Shown here piece by piece: positions 25,646 to 34,863 of a stretch of DNA of 64,000 nt. This stretch comes from an uncultured Clostridium sp. GTDB lineage: Bacteria; Bacillota; Clostridia; TANB77; CAG-508. How positions within the stretch are numbered: position 1 is the stretch's first letter; every line of letters begins with the position of its first letter. The notes under the pieces are model-generated. The model searched no databases and had not been told where the DNA came from. It saw nothing but the letters and a program-made list of their open reading frames with translations. Location of the stretch: assembly GCA_946565805.1 (NCBI GenBank), contig CAMNWO010000011.1, forward strand, positions 1-64,000, written 5' to 3'. Position numbers and translations under genes: made by a program.

Positions 25646-27386
25646 TTATTTTAATTGAATGTGTACATCGTCTAGTTGTTGTTTTGATACAACTGATGGT
25701 GCACGCATCAATAAATCTCTTGCTTTTTTATTTTTTGGAAATGCTATAATTTCTCTTATATTTTGTGAATCAGCAATCAACATAACCATTCTATCTACTC
25801 CAGGTGCTGCTCCTGCATGTGGTGGTGTTCCATATTGGAAAGCATTATATAAGGCTCCAAATCTATTTTTTACATCTTCTTCTGAATATCCTGCTATTTC
25901 AAATGCTTTTACCATGGTTTCTGGATTGTGATTTCTAACCGCTCCTGATGCCATTTCATATCCATTACATACTAAGTCATATTGATAAGCTAAAATATCA
26001 AGTGGATTTTTGGTTTCTAAAGCTTCTAATCCGCCTTGTGGCATAGAAAATGGATTATGGCTGAAATCAATGGTTCCTTCATCTGATAATTCATACATTG
26101 GAAAGTCTACTATGAAACAGAATTTATAAACACCTTTTTCGATTAGGTCTAATCTTTTTCCTAATTCAATTCTAACTAAACCAGCTATCTTTTGAGCTTT
26201 TTCAAATTCATCTGCAATAAAGAAAATAGCTGAATTTTTTTCTACGTTATATTCGGTTTCTAGTTTTTTCTTTATATCTTCGGTTATGAATTTTGCAATT
26301 CCACCTGTTACTTCTCCTGTTTCTTCCCATTTTGTCCAAGCTAGCCCTTTTGCTCCTACTTCATCAGTTGTTGCAAATTCTCCCATTTTATCAAAGAATT
26401 TTCTTCCCTGCATTGCTCCATTTGGAACAACAATAGCTTTAATTGTTTTTCCTTTAAAAGCATTAAAGTCAGAGTTTTCAAATACCTTTGTTACATCTTG
26501 GATGATTAATGGATTTCTTAAGTCTGGTTTATCAATTCCGTATTTTTCCATCGCTTCTTTATATGGAATACGTATAAATGGGCCTTCGTCTACTTTCCAA
26601 TCTGTAAATTTCTTAAAAGTATATGGTACAACTTCTTCTATTATTTTGAATACATCTTCTTGGGTTGCAAAGCTCATTTCAAAGTCTAATTGATAAAACT
26701 CTCCTGGTGCTCTATCGGCACGTGGATCTTCATCTCTAAAACATGGTGCAATTTGATAATATTTATTAAATCCTGATACCATCAATAATTGCTTAAATTG
26801 TTGTGGTGCTTGTGGTAAAGCATAAAATTCTCCTGGATTAATTCTACTTGGAACCAAGTAGTCTCTCGCTCCTTCTGGTGAAGAGTTCGCTAAGATTGGG
26901 GTTTGAATTTCTGTAAATTCTAATTCATCCATTCTATCTCTTAATGTTTTTAGAATTCTAGAACGAAGTAAAATATTATTGTGTAATTTTTCGTTTCTTA
27001 AATCTAAAAATCGATATTCTAATCTCAAGTCTTCTCTTACTTCTTGGTCTGTATTGATTTCAAATGGAAGTATATTTTTACATTTTCCTAATATTTCAAT
27101 TTCACTCGCAATAACTTCGATTTCTCCTGTTGGGATTTTAGTATTTTTATTAGCTCTTTCCACAACTTTTCCGCGAAATGTGGATACAACTTTCGGTATT
27201 GTATTGCTTAGCTTGTTCTTGTAATGCATCATCATTAACTACAATTTGCGTAATTCCAAATTCATCTCTTAAGTCAATGAATATCATACCTCCTAAGTTT
27301 CTTATTTTTTGTATCCATCCACTTAACTCTACGTTTTCTCCTATGTTATCTATTTTTAGTTCTCCACATGTTTTTGTTCGATACAT
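25646..27386 (-). CDS. aspS: Aspartyl-tRNA synthetase, with one CGG +1 frameshift
   Basis: Class II synthetase, 579 aa when CGG 27173-27171 is read +1. The N-terminal anticodon-binding OB fold starts MYRTKTCGEL and reaches ESCIHIS; the +1 frame continues GKVVERANKN, matching the usual xVxGxVxxR segment residue for residue. The catalytic part has QTPILANSSPEGARDYLVP, FRDEDPRADR and the C-terminal GAAPGVDRMVML. Unshifted reading ends seven codons after CGG, leaving 78 residues. ATG 27386 is preceded by GGAGG. No T-box leader is visible. An essential gene in this state is strong evidence for recoding. Confidence 0.92.
27171..27173 (-). other. aspS: CGG +1 frameshift site of aspS
   Basis: TCG CGG AAA; skipping C gives TCG GGA AAA GTT GTG (Ser-Gly-Lys-Val-Val), the conserved glycine of the anticodon-binding domain. 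Confidence 0.9.
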
Positions 27387-27469
27387 TTTGGTTTCCTCCG
27401 TTTACTTTTTTACTTTTTCTATCTTACCACATTTTGCCTTATTTTTCAATGATATAAATACAAAAATTC

Positions 27470-27498
27470 TTGCAGTTTTTCTTCTTTCATGCTATGAT
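27470..27498 (+). promoter_or_regulatory. Promoter of the HD-GYP gene
   Basis: TTGCAG, 17-bp spacer, TATGAT, 25 bp before the ATG. Confidence 0.65.
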
Positions 27499-27522
27499 AG
27501 AAAAAAACAAAGGAGAATCAGT

Positions 27523-28431
27523 ATGAGTTACGAATTTGATTTCTACGATAAAACTAATTTAAAATCTTACAATTTAAATGAAAGTATGCGATATCAACTA
27601 AATATGCTAGATCAACTAGATGTCTTCACAAGAAAACATTGCGAAAATGTTGCTAGTTTAACTTGTAGACTTTGTGAACAACTTCATTGTAATAAAAATT
27701 TCACAGAATATTGTACTATTTGTGCTTATCTACACGACATCGGAAAATTATTTATCCCTTCTAATGTTCTTCAAAAGCCTGGAAAATTAACGGATGAAGA
27801 ATATGAAATCATGAAAACTCACACTACATTAGGTTATAACATGTGTATGAAAGATTTAAAATTAAGGCCTTATGCTGCAGGTGCCTATTATCATCATGAG
27901 GCATTAAATGGTAGTGGCTATCCTCAAGGATTAACAAAAAAGGATATCCCTTATGAAGGTCAAATTATTCGTGTTGCTGATGAATATGATGCTATTGTTA
28001 GTAAAAGGCAGTATAAATCACACATTGGAATTTCAGATACACTAAAAATATTAATTGAAAATGCTCAACCTAAAAATAACACTTCTAAGTTTGGAAAAAA
28101 TAATCCTCTTATCGTAAAAAAATTGTTTAAAGTTGTTATTGAAGACGTTGAATATGAAATATATTGTACTAGCCAATATATCGATGAATTACAAAGTGAA
28201 TTGAAAAGATTTGAACAAATTGAAAAATATCGAGAAAAAATGGAAAATGCTAAAAAAGAAAAAGATAAAAATTATTATTTAGAAGGTATGAAAATGTTAT
28301 TAAAAAACAATGAAACCTTAGAAAATTATCGTTCTATTTACGAAGAATATAAAACAGCCTACACAAAAAGAAAAGCAATTATCGATAATCTTTATAAAGA
28401 AATTAAAATTATAAAGAAATTGAAAGTTTAA
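27523..28431 (+). CDS. HD-GYP domain phosphodiesterase-like protein
   Basis: 302 aa. HD-GYP signatures: YLHDIGKLFIP, KPGKLTDEEYEIMKTH, YHHEALNGSGYPQGL and RVADEYDAI, indicating a cyclic-di-GMP phosphodiesterase fold. The C-terminal 100 residues are a charged coiled coil. No sensor domain or membrane helix. ATG 27523 has AGGAG upstream; the frame is open further upstream only because it overlaps aspS antisense. Divergent from aspS. A coiled-coil tail in place of a sensor is unusual. Confidence 0.85.
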   Translation: MSYEFDFYDKTNLKSYNLNESMRYQLNMLDQLDVFTRKHCENVASLTCRLCEQLHCNKNFTEYCTICAYLHDIGKLFIPSNVLQKPGKLTDEEYEIMKTHTTLGYNMCMKDLKLRPYAAGAYYHHEALNGSGYPQGLTKKDIPYEGQIIRVADEYDAIVSKRQYKSHIGISDTLKILIENAQPKNNTSKFGKNNPLIVKKLFKVVIEDVEYEIYCTSQYIDELQSELKRFEQIEKYREKMENAKKEKDKNYYLEGMKMLLKNNETLENYRSIYEEYKTAYTKRKAIIDNLYKEIKIIKKLKV

Positions 28432-28450
28432 AATTAATCAACACACAAAA

Positions 28451-28480
28451 ATTGACAAAAGGCCCATTCCTTTTGTCAAT
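28451..28480. terminator. Bidirectional terminator
   Basis: ATTGACAAAAGG pairs with CCTTTTGTCAAT, T-run after it on plus; between convergent genes. Confidence 0.85.
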
Positions 28481-28492
28481 TTTTTCTTTCAA

Positions 28493-29812
28493 TTAGTGAG
28501 AATGTTCTTCGTTATCATCAGATTGTGTTATTCTATTATTTTGTCTTGCTTCTTCTCTTCTTTGCTTTCTTCTATCTTTTACTTCTGCTCTTGCATCTTC
28601 TAAAATTTCTACGGCATCGACCTCTTTTAGTGCTTTTAATTCATCTCTTAAATGTGCTAATTGATTTTCTACTTCCTGAGCTAATGGTTCTTCTTTTTTA
28701 TTTTGTATAGTAAATTTTAATGTTCTAATGTATTCTTTTCTATCTTTCTCCGGAATTTTTTCTACTAACTCTCTTAATTCTCCTAATTCGTCTATTTCAA
28801 TGCCTCTAAATTGTTGTTTTATTTTCTCTATATCTAATGAGTCTCTCAATTTTACATCTACATATTGTTTTACTTGGCTAACAAAACCTTTTTCTTGTTG
28901 TTCTGTTAATTCTTTCATTTTTTCTAATTGTGGTACATCTATAATCCCTACTCTGTTATATATACCTGCCACTTTTTTGGCAATTTCGGATAAAATTAGA
29001 TTTTGTAAATCTTCTTCTCTATATTCATATTCTTTTAATCCTTGGTATTGTTGTTTTGTCTTTATGTCTTTAAACTCCTCACCCATCAACTCAGAAAAAT
29101 CTTCTTCTAGCATTTCTTCTGGTGATATTACTTGAGCAATTGATGCAACTCTTGTTGTCCCGCTTCTTCTCCATTCAATTGCCGCTTTTCTTGCTAAAAC
29201 TCGTTTTATAATCGTATGGATTTCTTCTGATTCAGTTTTTCTTTGTAGCATTTTTAATTCCTCTACTAAATCAGAGCCTTTTATTTTTTCACAAGTTTTA
29301 TATTTTTCCTTTAATTTCTTTTTTATCTCTTTCTCTTTTTTTACTTTCTCTGCTTCTCTTCTATCTCTTTCTATTTTTTCCAGTCTTTGTCTTTCTTGCT
29401 TTTGGAGTACTTCATCTGGAATTTCCTCAGCCATTTTTTTGGCAGCTTCCAAACTTACATCTGGTAATTTTATAATTTCCAATATATCTCTTGATGGTAG
29501 ATTTATTTTTTCTACTATTTCAACCGCTGTTTTTTCTGGTTTGATATCTAAAATTTGCTTTGTAACTTCTACAATAATATCATTCGATAAATTTTCTTCT
29601 TTTTGAACCATCTTTAAAAATTCTATTACTGGCATATTGGGAGATGTTTCAATTTCCCTTACTATTCTGTCTACTGCATTTTGAATTGCCTCTTTTTTGG
29701 TTTCAGCTTCATTATAGGTATCTTTCACAGCTTCTATTCTTTGTAACATTTTAGCTCTATCTGTTTTTCCAAATACTTTTTTTAACCTATCATTTAACCC
29801 CATTTTTATCAC
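28493..29812 (-). CDS. Long coiled-coil protein, unknown function
   Basis: 439 aa, not recognised. Very rich in Glu, Lys and Arg with long predicted helices (about 125-185 and 380-425 strongly charged); no signal peptide or membrane segment, histidine-rich tail (EEHSH). Monocistronic, with a convergent terminator. A cytoplasmic scaffold role is possible but not supported by a motif. Start ATG 29812 or three codons on; RBS weak. Confidence 0.7.
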   Translation of the reverse strand: MIKMGLNDRLKKVFGKTDRAKMLQRIEAVKDTYNEAETKKEAIQNAVDRIVREIETSPNMPVIEFLKMVQKEENLSNDIIVEVTKQILDIKPEKTAVEIVEKINLPSRDILEIIKLPDVSLEAAKKMAEEIPDEVLQKQERQRLEKIERDRREAEKVKKEKEIKKKLKEKYKTCEKIKGSDLVEELKMLQRKTESEEIHTIIKRVLARKAAIEWRRSGTTRVASIAQVISPEEMLEEDFSELMGEEFKDIKTKQQYQGLKEYEYREEDLQNLILSEIAKKVAGIYNRVGIIDVPQLEKMKELTEQQEKGFVSQVKQYVDVKLRDSLDIEKIKQQFRGIEIDELGELRELVEKIPEKDRKEYIRTLKFTIQNKKEEPLAQEVENQLAHLRDELKALKEVDAVEILEDARAEVKDRRKQRREEARQNNRITQSDDNEEHSH

Positions 29813-30139
29813 CTATCTTTCCATCTTATTGTAACATTATGTCCCTATTTCGTCAACAATATTGATGCAAATGGACATGAAAATTTAGGGGTTCACTTAG
29901 GTTTTAGCTAAATTTAACAAAAGATTAACTGTTTCTGTTTATTTTTTCCTTTTGTTTAATTATTTATTAAGAAGTAATTAATAAATAAAAGCCCCCCATT
30001 AGGAGGCTACACCCAAAAATATTGCCATTAGCATAACTATATTTCCTGTGCGCTCTAATAGCTTTTCAGCTCTCTCATCAGTTACTACCATAGCATAAAG
30101 TTGAAGAAAAGGCAAAAAAGAGAGATTAAAGGATTCCCC
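29813..30139. other. Intergenic gap with two terminators and a doubtful small ORF
   Basis: 327 bp. It contains the promoter side of the coiled-coil gene, a hairpin with T-rich tail at 29987-30007 (minus), a possible 30-codon minus ORF (30091-29999: MVVTDERAEKLLERTGNI then a hydrophobic end) without a good RBS, and the adhE terminator. A short RNA between the two terminators is possible. Confidence 0.5.
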
Positions 30140-30150
30140 CTAATCTCTCT
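30114..30150 (-). terminator. Terminator of adhE
   Basis: AGAGAGATTA pairs with TAATCTCTCT followed by six T on the minus strand; overlaps the last adhE codons. Confidence 0.85.
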
Positions 30151-32755
30151 TCCCATAATAGCTATCTAACAAGATTTGTTTTAACTCTGTTACTAATGGC
30201 AATCTTGGGTTAGCTGTGGTACATTGGTCTTCGAAAGCTCTATCTGCTAACATATCTACTTTTGCTAAAAATTCTTGTTCTTCTATTCCCGCTTCTTGTA
30301 ATGATTTTGGAGTATTTAGATGTTCATTTAATTCTTGAATTCTAGCAATTAAACTTTCTACACCTTCTTCTTTATTATTAGCTCTTAATCCAACTTTTTT
30401 CGCTAGTTGATAGTATTTTTCGTCTGCTATAAAATATTCATATTTAGGGAAAGATACAAATTTAGTTGGTTTGGAACTATTGTATTTTATAACATATGGT
30501 AAAATAATAGCATTTATTCTTCCATGTGGTAAGTGGAATTCTGCTCCAATTTTATGAGCTAAGGAATGGTTAATTCCTAAGAATGCATTGGTAAATGCCA
30601 TTCCTGCCAAGGTACTTGCATTGTGCATTTTTTCTCTAGCTAATCGATTACTTCCGTCATCATACGCTTGTTCTAAATATTTTAAAACAATTTCTACTGC
30701 TTTTTCCGCTAATCCATCTGTATAGTCAGACGCCATATTTGACACATAAGCTTCAATCGCATGAGTTAGTACATCCATTCCTGTATCTGCTGTAACTGAT
30801 TTTGGTAAACTCATAACCAAGTCTGGGTCTATAATTGCTACATCTGGTGTTAATTCATAATCTGCTAATGGATACTTTTTATTTTTCTCTTTATCAGTAA
30901 TAACAGCAAATGATGTTACTTCTGAACCAGTTCCTGATGTGGTTGGAATGGCTACCATTTTACATTTAGTTCCTAGTTTTGGAAATTTATAGGTACGTTT
31001 TCTAATGTCCATGAATTTTAATTTTAGCCCTTCAACATCTGCATCTGGATGTTCATAGAATAACCACATTCCTTTTGCTGCATCAATTGGGCTTCCTCCA
31101 CCTACTGCTATGATAACATCTGGTTTGAAGTTTTTCATAGCTTCTACACCTTTTTTAACAGTCTCAAAAGATGGGTCAGATTCTACATCACTAAATATTT
31201 CAGAGTGTACATATTGATGTCTTTTTCTTAAGTGATATAAAATTTTGTCTACATATCCTAATTTCATCATTCCTTCATCGGTTACGATAAAGGCTCTCTC
31301 GATATCTGGCATTTTTTCTAAATATTGAATGGAACCAGCCTCGAAATAGATTTTTTCTGGAATTTTAAACCATTGCATATTAACTCTCCTTTTCGCAACT
31401 CTTTTAATATTAATTAAATTAACAGATGATACATTGGCTGTTGTTGAATTTCCTCCAAATGAACCACATCCAAGTGTTAGAGATGGCATATTGGTATTGT
31501 AAATATCACCTATTGCTCCGTGCGTAGATGGAGAATTTACGATAATTCTTCCCGCTTTCATTGTTTTAGAGAATTTCAAGTTGATTTCTTTATCTTCTGA
31601 ATGAATAACTGCTGAATGTCCAAGTCCTCCAAATTCTAATAATCTTTCAGATTTATTAATTCCTTCTTCTTCATTTTCTACAATATAATAAGTTAAAACT
31701 GGACTTAATTTTTCTTTTGAGAATGGATACTCTCTTCCAATTCCTTCTTCGTATACTACTAAAACCTTTGTGTCCTCTGGCACTTCAAATCCAGCTTCTT
31801 TAGCTATGGTATATGGTGATTGTCCTGGTACATGTGATTTTAACTTAAATCCATATTCTTCATTGTATTCAAACATACTTAATTTCAATTTTTCTTTTTC
31901 TTCTGGATTTACAAAATAACATCCTGCTTCTCTCATTAATGTTTCAAATTCTTGATAAATTTCTTTATCTACTAATACAGCTTGTTCTGAAGCACATATC
32001 ATTCCATTGTCAAATGCTTTTGATAGTACTAGATCATTGACTGAAGTTTTTAGTTTTGCACTTTTATGAATGTAACATGGTACATTTCCAGGTCCTACCC
32101 CTAGAGCTGGTTTTCCACAAGAATAAGCTGATTTTACCATTCCTGTTCCACCTGTTGCTAAAATTAAGTTGACATCTGGATGGTTCATCAATAATCTAGT
32201 TGCTAATACACTTGGTTCTTCTACCCATAAAATACAATTTTCTGGTGCTCCTGCTTTAACAGCAGCTTCTCTTAAAATTTCTGCTGCTTTGCTACTACTT
32301 TTTTGAGCAGATGGGTGAAATCCAAATATAATAACATTTCTAGTTTTTGCTGCTATAATAGATTTAAACATTGTTGTTGACGTTGGATTAGTTACTGGGG
32401 TTACCCCTGCAATAATTCCAACTGGTTCTGCTATTTCTACATAGTCTTCTTCTTCATTTTCATTGATAATTCCTACTGTCTTTTCATATTTTATACTATG
32501 ATACACATATTCTGTTGCAAACATATTCTTTGTTATTTTATCTTCATAAATTCCTCTTCCTGTTTCTTCTACTGCTAACTTAGCTAATTCCATATGATGT
32601 TCTAATCCTGCCATTGACATTGCCTTTGTAATATTATCTACTGTTTCTTGGTCTAATTTCAAATATTCTTTTGATGCTTCCTTTGCTTTTTCTACTAGTT
32701 CATTTATCATGTTTTGAACTTTTTGTTCTTCTTCTGGACTTATATTATTTGCCAT
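30140..32755 (-). CDS. adhE: Bifunctional acetaldehyde-CoA/alcohol dehydrogenase
   Basis: 871 aa. The N-terminal half is a CoA-acylating aldehyde dehydrogenase (GVTPVTNPTST, catalytic Cys in FDNGMICASEQ); the C-terminal half an iron alcohol dehydrogenase (GGGSPIDAAKGMW, DVLTHAIEAYVS, HSLAHKIGAEFHLPHG with iron-binding His). It reduces acetyl-CoA to ethanol with two NADH. Start ATG 32755 follows GAGGAGG; a longer frame upstream is not needed. With pflB it forms the ethanol branch of mixed-acid fermentation. Confidence 0.96.
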   Translation of the reverse strand: MANNISPEEEQKVQNMINELVEKAKEASKEYLKLDQETVDNITKAMSMAGLEHHMELAKLAVEETGRGIYEDKITKNMFATEYVYHSIKYEKTVGIINENEEEDYVEIAEPVGIIAGVTPVTNPTSTTMFKSIIAAKTRNVIIFGFHPSAQKSSSKAAEILREAAVKAGAPENCILWVEEPSVLATRLLMNHPDVNLILATGGTGMVKSAYSCGKPALGVGPGNVPCYIHKSAKLKTSVNDLVLSKAFDNGMICASEQAVLVDKEIYQEFETLMREAGCYFVNPEEKEKLKLSMFEYNEEYGFKLKSHVPGQSPYTIAKEAGFEVPEDTKVLVVYEEGIGREYPFSKEKLSPVLTYYIVENEEEGINKSERLLEFGGLGHSAVIHSEDKEINLKFSKTMKAGRIIVNSPSTHGAIGDIYNTNMPSLTLGCGSFGGNSTTANVSSVNLINIKRVAKRRVNMQWFKIPEKIYFEAGSIQYLEKMPDIERAFIVTDEGMMKLGYVDKILYHLRKRHQYVHSEIFSDVESDPSFETVKKGVEAMKNFKPDVIIAVGGGSPIDAAKGMWLFYEHPDADVEGLKLKFMDIRKRTYKFPKLGTKCKMVAIPTTSGTGSEVTSFAVITDKEKNKKYPLADYELTPDVAIIDPDLVMSLPKSVTADTGMDVLTHAIEAYVSNMASDYTDGLAEKAVEIVLKYLEQAYDDGSNRLAREKMHNASTLAGMAFTNAFLGINHSLAHKIGAEFHLPHGRINAIILPYVIKYNSSKPTKFVSFPKYEYFIADEKYYQLAKKVGLRANNKEEGVESLIARIQELNEHLNTPKSLQEAGIEEQEFLAKVDMLADRAFEDQCTTANPRLPLVTELKQILLDSYYGKRD

Positions 32756-32795
32756 AAAAAAATTCCTCCTCATTTGTATTAGTTTAACCACAATT

Positions 32796-32823
32796 ATTAT
32801 ATATTATTAGGAAAATTTGTCAA
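32796..32823 (-). promoter_or_regulatory. Promoter of adhE
   Basis: TTGACA (32823-32818), 16-bp spacer, TATAAT (32801-32796): both boxes are consensus. No clear Rex operator seen. Confidence 0.75.
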
Positions 32824-32833
32824 GTAATTGATA

Positions 32834-32996
32834 AAAAATGAGACAAAGGGGACAGTTCTTGACTGAGACTATGGGGACAGACCTTAAATGTCTCATTTCT
32901 TCTTATAAAACAATTTTTACGAAAAACATAAAAAATGAGACATTTAAGGTCTGTCCCCATAGTCTCAGTCAAGAACTGTCCCCTTCGTCTCATTTT
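32834..32996. repeat. Double-core REPIN-like inverted repeat
   Basis: Arms of 65 bp (32834-32898 and 32932-32996), inverted with one mismatch, each carrying two GGGGACAG cores between GAGACA motifs. 33-bp AT spacer. The left-hand end abuts the adhE -35 box and the right-hand end the M23 stop codon. Confidence 0.88.
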
Positions 32997-34022
32997 TTAT
33001 TTATACAAATATTTTTGCGGATTTACATGTTTCCCATTAATTCTAATTTCTAGATGCAAATGGTTTCCTGTTGAATTTCCAGTTGAACCAACTGTTGCAA
33101 TTACCTCTCCTGCTTCTACTTTCTGCCCTACTTTTACATACATTTTACTAGTATGTGCATACCATGTTTCCAATCCATTTCCATGATCTACTTTTACTAA
33201 ATTTCCATAAGAGCCTTGATAACTAGCATGTGTTATCTTACCAGATGCTATAACTTTGATCGGTGTTCCACTTGGTGCTGCAATATCTAATCCTGTATGG
33301 TTAGAACTTCTAATTCTACTACTCACTCCATATCTTGATGATATCGTTCCTTTTATTGGTGCATAAGCTAATTTGATACCATTAATTTCTGGCATACTGT
33401 TAATTCTTTCTTCCTCTTGTTTTTGTTTTTGAATTTCTTCTAATTTTTGTGTTACTTTTGTATTAATTTCGTTTTTAGCAATCTCTAATTCAGTAGTTTG
33501 GATTTCTTCTTCCTTTTCTGTATATTTCTCGATAATACTTAAGTCTAATTCTTCTTGCTTTTCTCCCTTTACTTGATTTACTAGTTCTTCTGCCTCTTCT
33601 ATGGTATCTACTGAATCAATTACTTGATTATTTAAAGCAATATCATAATATTTATAAGTTATGTCTGCATTTTGTTCTACTGTTGATGCTATTTCGTCTT
33701 CCTTTGTTTCAATTGTTCTATCTACAAGTTTTAACTCATATTCTGGTTGGTTTTTCATATCTATAGTATCTACATTTTTTTCTTGCTTTTCTATAATATT
33801 TTCCTTTACCTTTTCTTCTAAGGCTTCTTTGTTATTAACATATCCTAATTCTGTTCCAGAAATACTTACTTTGTACATTGGTTTATATTTTATTAATATT
33901 ATTGCAATCATTAAACCAAAAGCTAGCAAGGTAAGGTTAAAATACTTAAAAATTTCTTTTGTATAGTATTTTAATTTCTTTTTTAAAATAAAATTCACGC
34001 TCCTTTTTGGATATTTTAACAT
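32997..34022 (-). CDS. M23-family peptidase (LytM-type)
   Basis: 341 aa. One N-terminal membrane helix (about 30-47), a charged coiled coil (about 60-215), then a C-terminal M23 domain with zinc motif HTGLDIAAPSGTP, WYAHTSKM and HLHLEIRING. Likely membrane-anchored and facing the wall, cutting peptide cross-links or activating amidases. The call of an intact enzyme rests on both HxxxD and HxH being present. Stop codon abuts the repeat. Confidence 0.9.
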   Translation of the reverse strand: MLKYPKRSVNFILKKKLKYYTKEIFKYFNLTLLAFGLMIAIILIKYKPMYKVSISGTELGYVNNKEALEEKVKENIIEKQEKNVDTIDMKNQPEYELKLVDRTIETKEDEIASTVEQNADITYKYYDIALNNQVIDSVDTIEEAEELVNQVKGEKQEELDLSIIEKYTEKEEEIQTTELEIAKNEINTKVTQKLEEIQKQKQEEERINSMPEINGIKLAYAPIKGTISSRYGVSSRIRSSNHTGLDIAAPSGTPIKVIASGKITHASYQGSYGNLVKVDHGNGLETWYAHTSKMYVKVGQKVEAGEVIATVGSTGNSTGNHLHLEIRINGKHVNPQKYLYK

Positions 34023-34336
34023 GACTAACGTTAATTATACTACATATTTTGCTCAAAATCAAATTATGTATACTGTTTTAGTAGCAATTTGCTTAATTTA
34101 TTACAATTTTTATGGGTAAATATCCCATTTTTTCCACTTTTTTCTTGTTATTTCTTTCTTTATCTCCTCTTTTCTCTTTTTTTCTGTATGAATACTTTTA
34201 TCATATCTCTATTTTATGATTTATTTTTTAAGTTTATTCTTTTTACTTATAGGTTATATATATATCTTTTAGTTTCTGTAAATTTAAACTATAAAATGCT
34301 ATATTAATGTCGAAGAATAGAAAGGTGGTAATAAAT
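34023..34336. other. AT-rich intergenic gap between divergent genes
   Basis: 314 bp holding the upstream regions of the M23 peptidase and of an HTH regulator. Long T runs; a weak -10-like TATATA near 34256 but no clear promoter pair. No ORF, hairpin or repeat seen. Confidence 0.6.
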
Positions 34337-34675
34337 ATGGCATTAGATTATACAGTAATAGGTCAAAGAATTAAGCAAGCAAGACTTGCCAAGAATTTAA
34401 CACAAGAAGATTTAGCAGAACAAATTGATATTTCTGTTGCTTTTTTAAGTAGAGTAGAAAGAGGAAATTCACATATAAACCTAAAAAGATTAAACCAATT
34501 ATGTGGCTTGTTAGATGTTACTGAAGGTTATGTTTTAAATGGTGCTTCTAGTAGTTCAAAAAATTACCTAAACAAAGAGTTTTCTGAATTAATTAAAAGT
34601 TGTTCACCATATAAGCAAAAACTAATCTATAATGTTGCACAAGCTATTGCAGAAACAGATATAGAAGAAAACTAA
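34337..34675 (+). CDS. XRE-family helix-turn-helix regulator
   Basis: 112 aa. N-terminal HTH (about 8-62) with LTQEDLAEQIDIS and FLSRVERGNS, then a short helical region. Relative of SinR-like regulators in size. ATG 34337 is preceded by AAAGGTGG. Stands alone, ahead of pflB, and ends in a strong terminator, so it need not control pflB. Confidence 0.85.
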   Translation: MALDYTVIGQRIKQARLAKNLTQEDLAEQIDISVAFLSRVERGNSHINLKRLNQLCGLLDVTEGYVLNGASSSSKNYLNKEFSELIKSCSPYKQKLIYNVAQAIAETDIEEN

Positions 34676-34679
34676 AATA

Positions 34680-34713
34680 TAAAAAAACCAACATTGAGAA
34701 AATGTTGGTTTTT
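34680..34713 (+). terminator. Terminator of the HTH gene
   Basis: AAAACCAACATT pairs with AATGTTGGTTTT followed by T. Confidence 0.88.
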
Positions 34714-34770
34714 TGTTGTTTTTGCAACAGTTTATTTTTAAAATCTTCTATATATTTAATCTTGAAACAA

Positions 34771-34799
34771 TTGCTAATATTTTTGATTTATGTTATGAT
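34771..34799 (+). promoter_or_regulatory. Promoter of pflB
   Basis: TTGCTA, 17-bp spacer, TATGAT, about 65 bp before the start codon. Confidence 0.6.
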
Positions 34800-34863
34800 A
34801 ATATTTGTGAAAAAAGTTAATACTATATACAAACAAATAGGATAAGAAAGGAATGATATAAAA

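Noticed and set aside
27150..27235. A frameshift in aspS placed earlier, at AGTTGTA
   Set aside because: Removing a T there also joins the frames, but gives a segment one register off. Reading to CGG and shifting there aligns ESCIHISGKVVER with the family without gaps.
27387..27470. T-box leader for aspS
   Set aside because: The upstream gap is too short and has no T-box motif.
27178..27522. Extending the HD-GYP gene upstream to 27178
   Set aside because: The extension lies antisense over aspS and has no RBS; ATG 27523 has AGGAG and a promoter.
29999..30091. A 30-codon minus-strand gene between adhE and the coiled-coil gene
   Set aside because: No RBS and no recognised relative; kept only as a remark on the gap.
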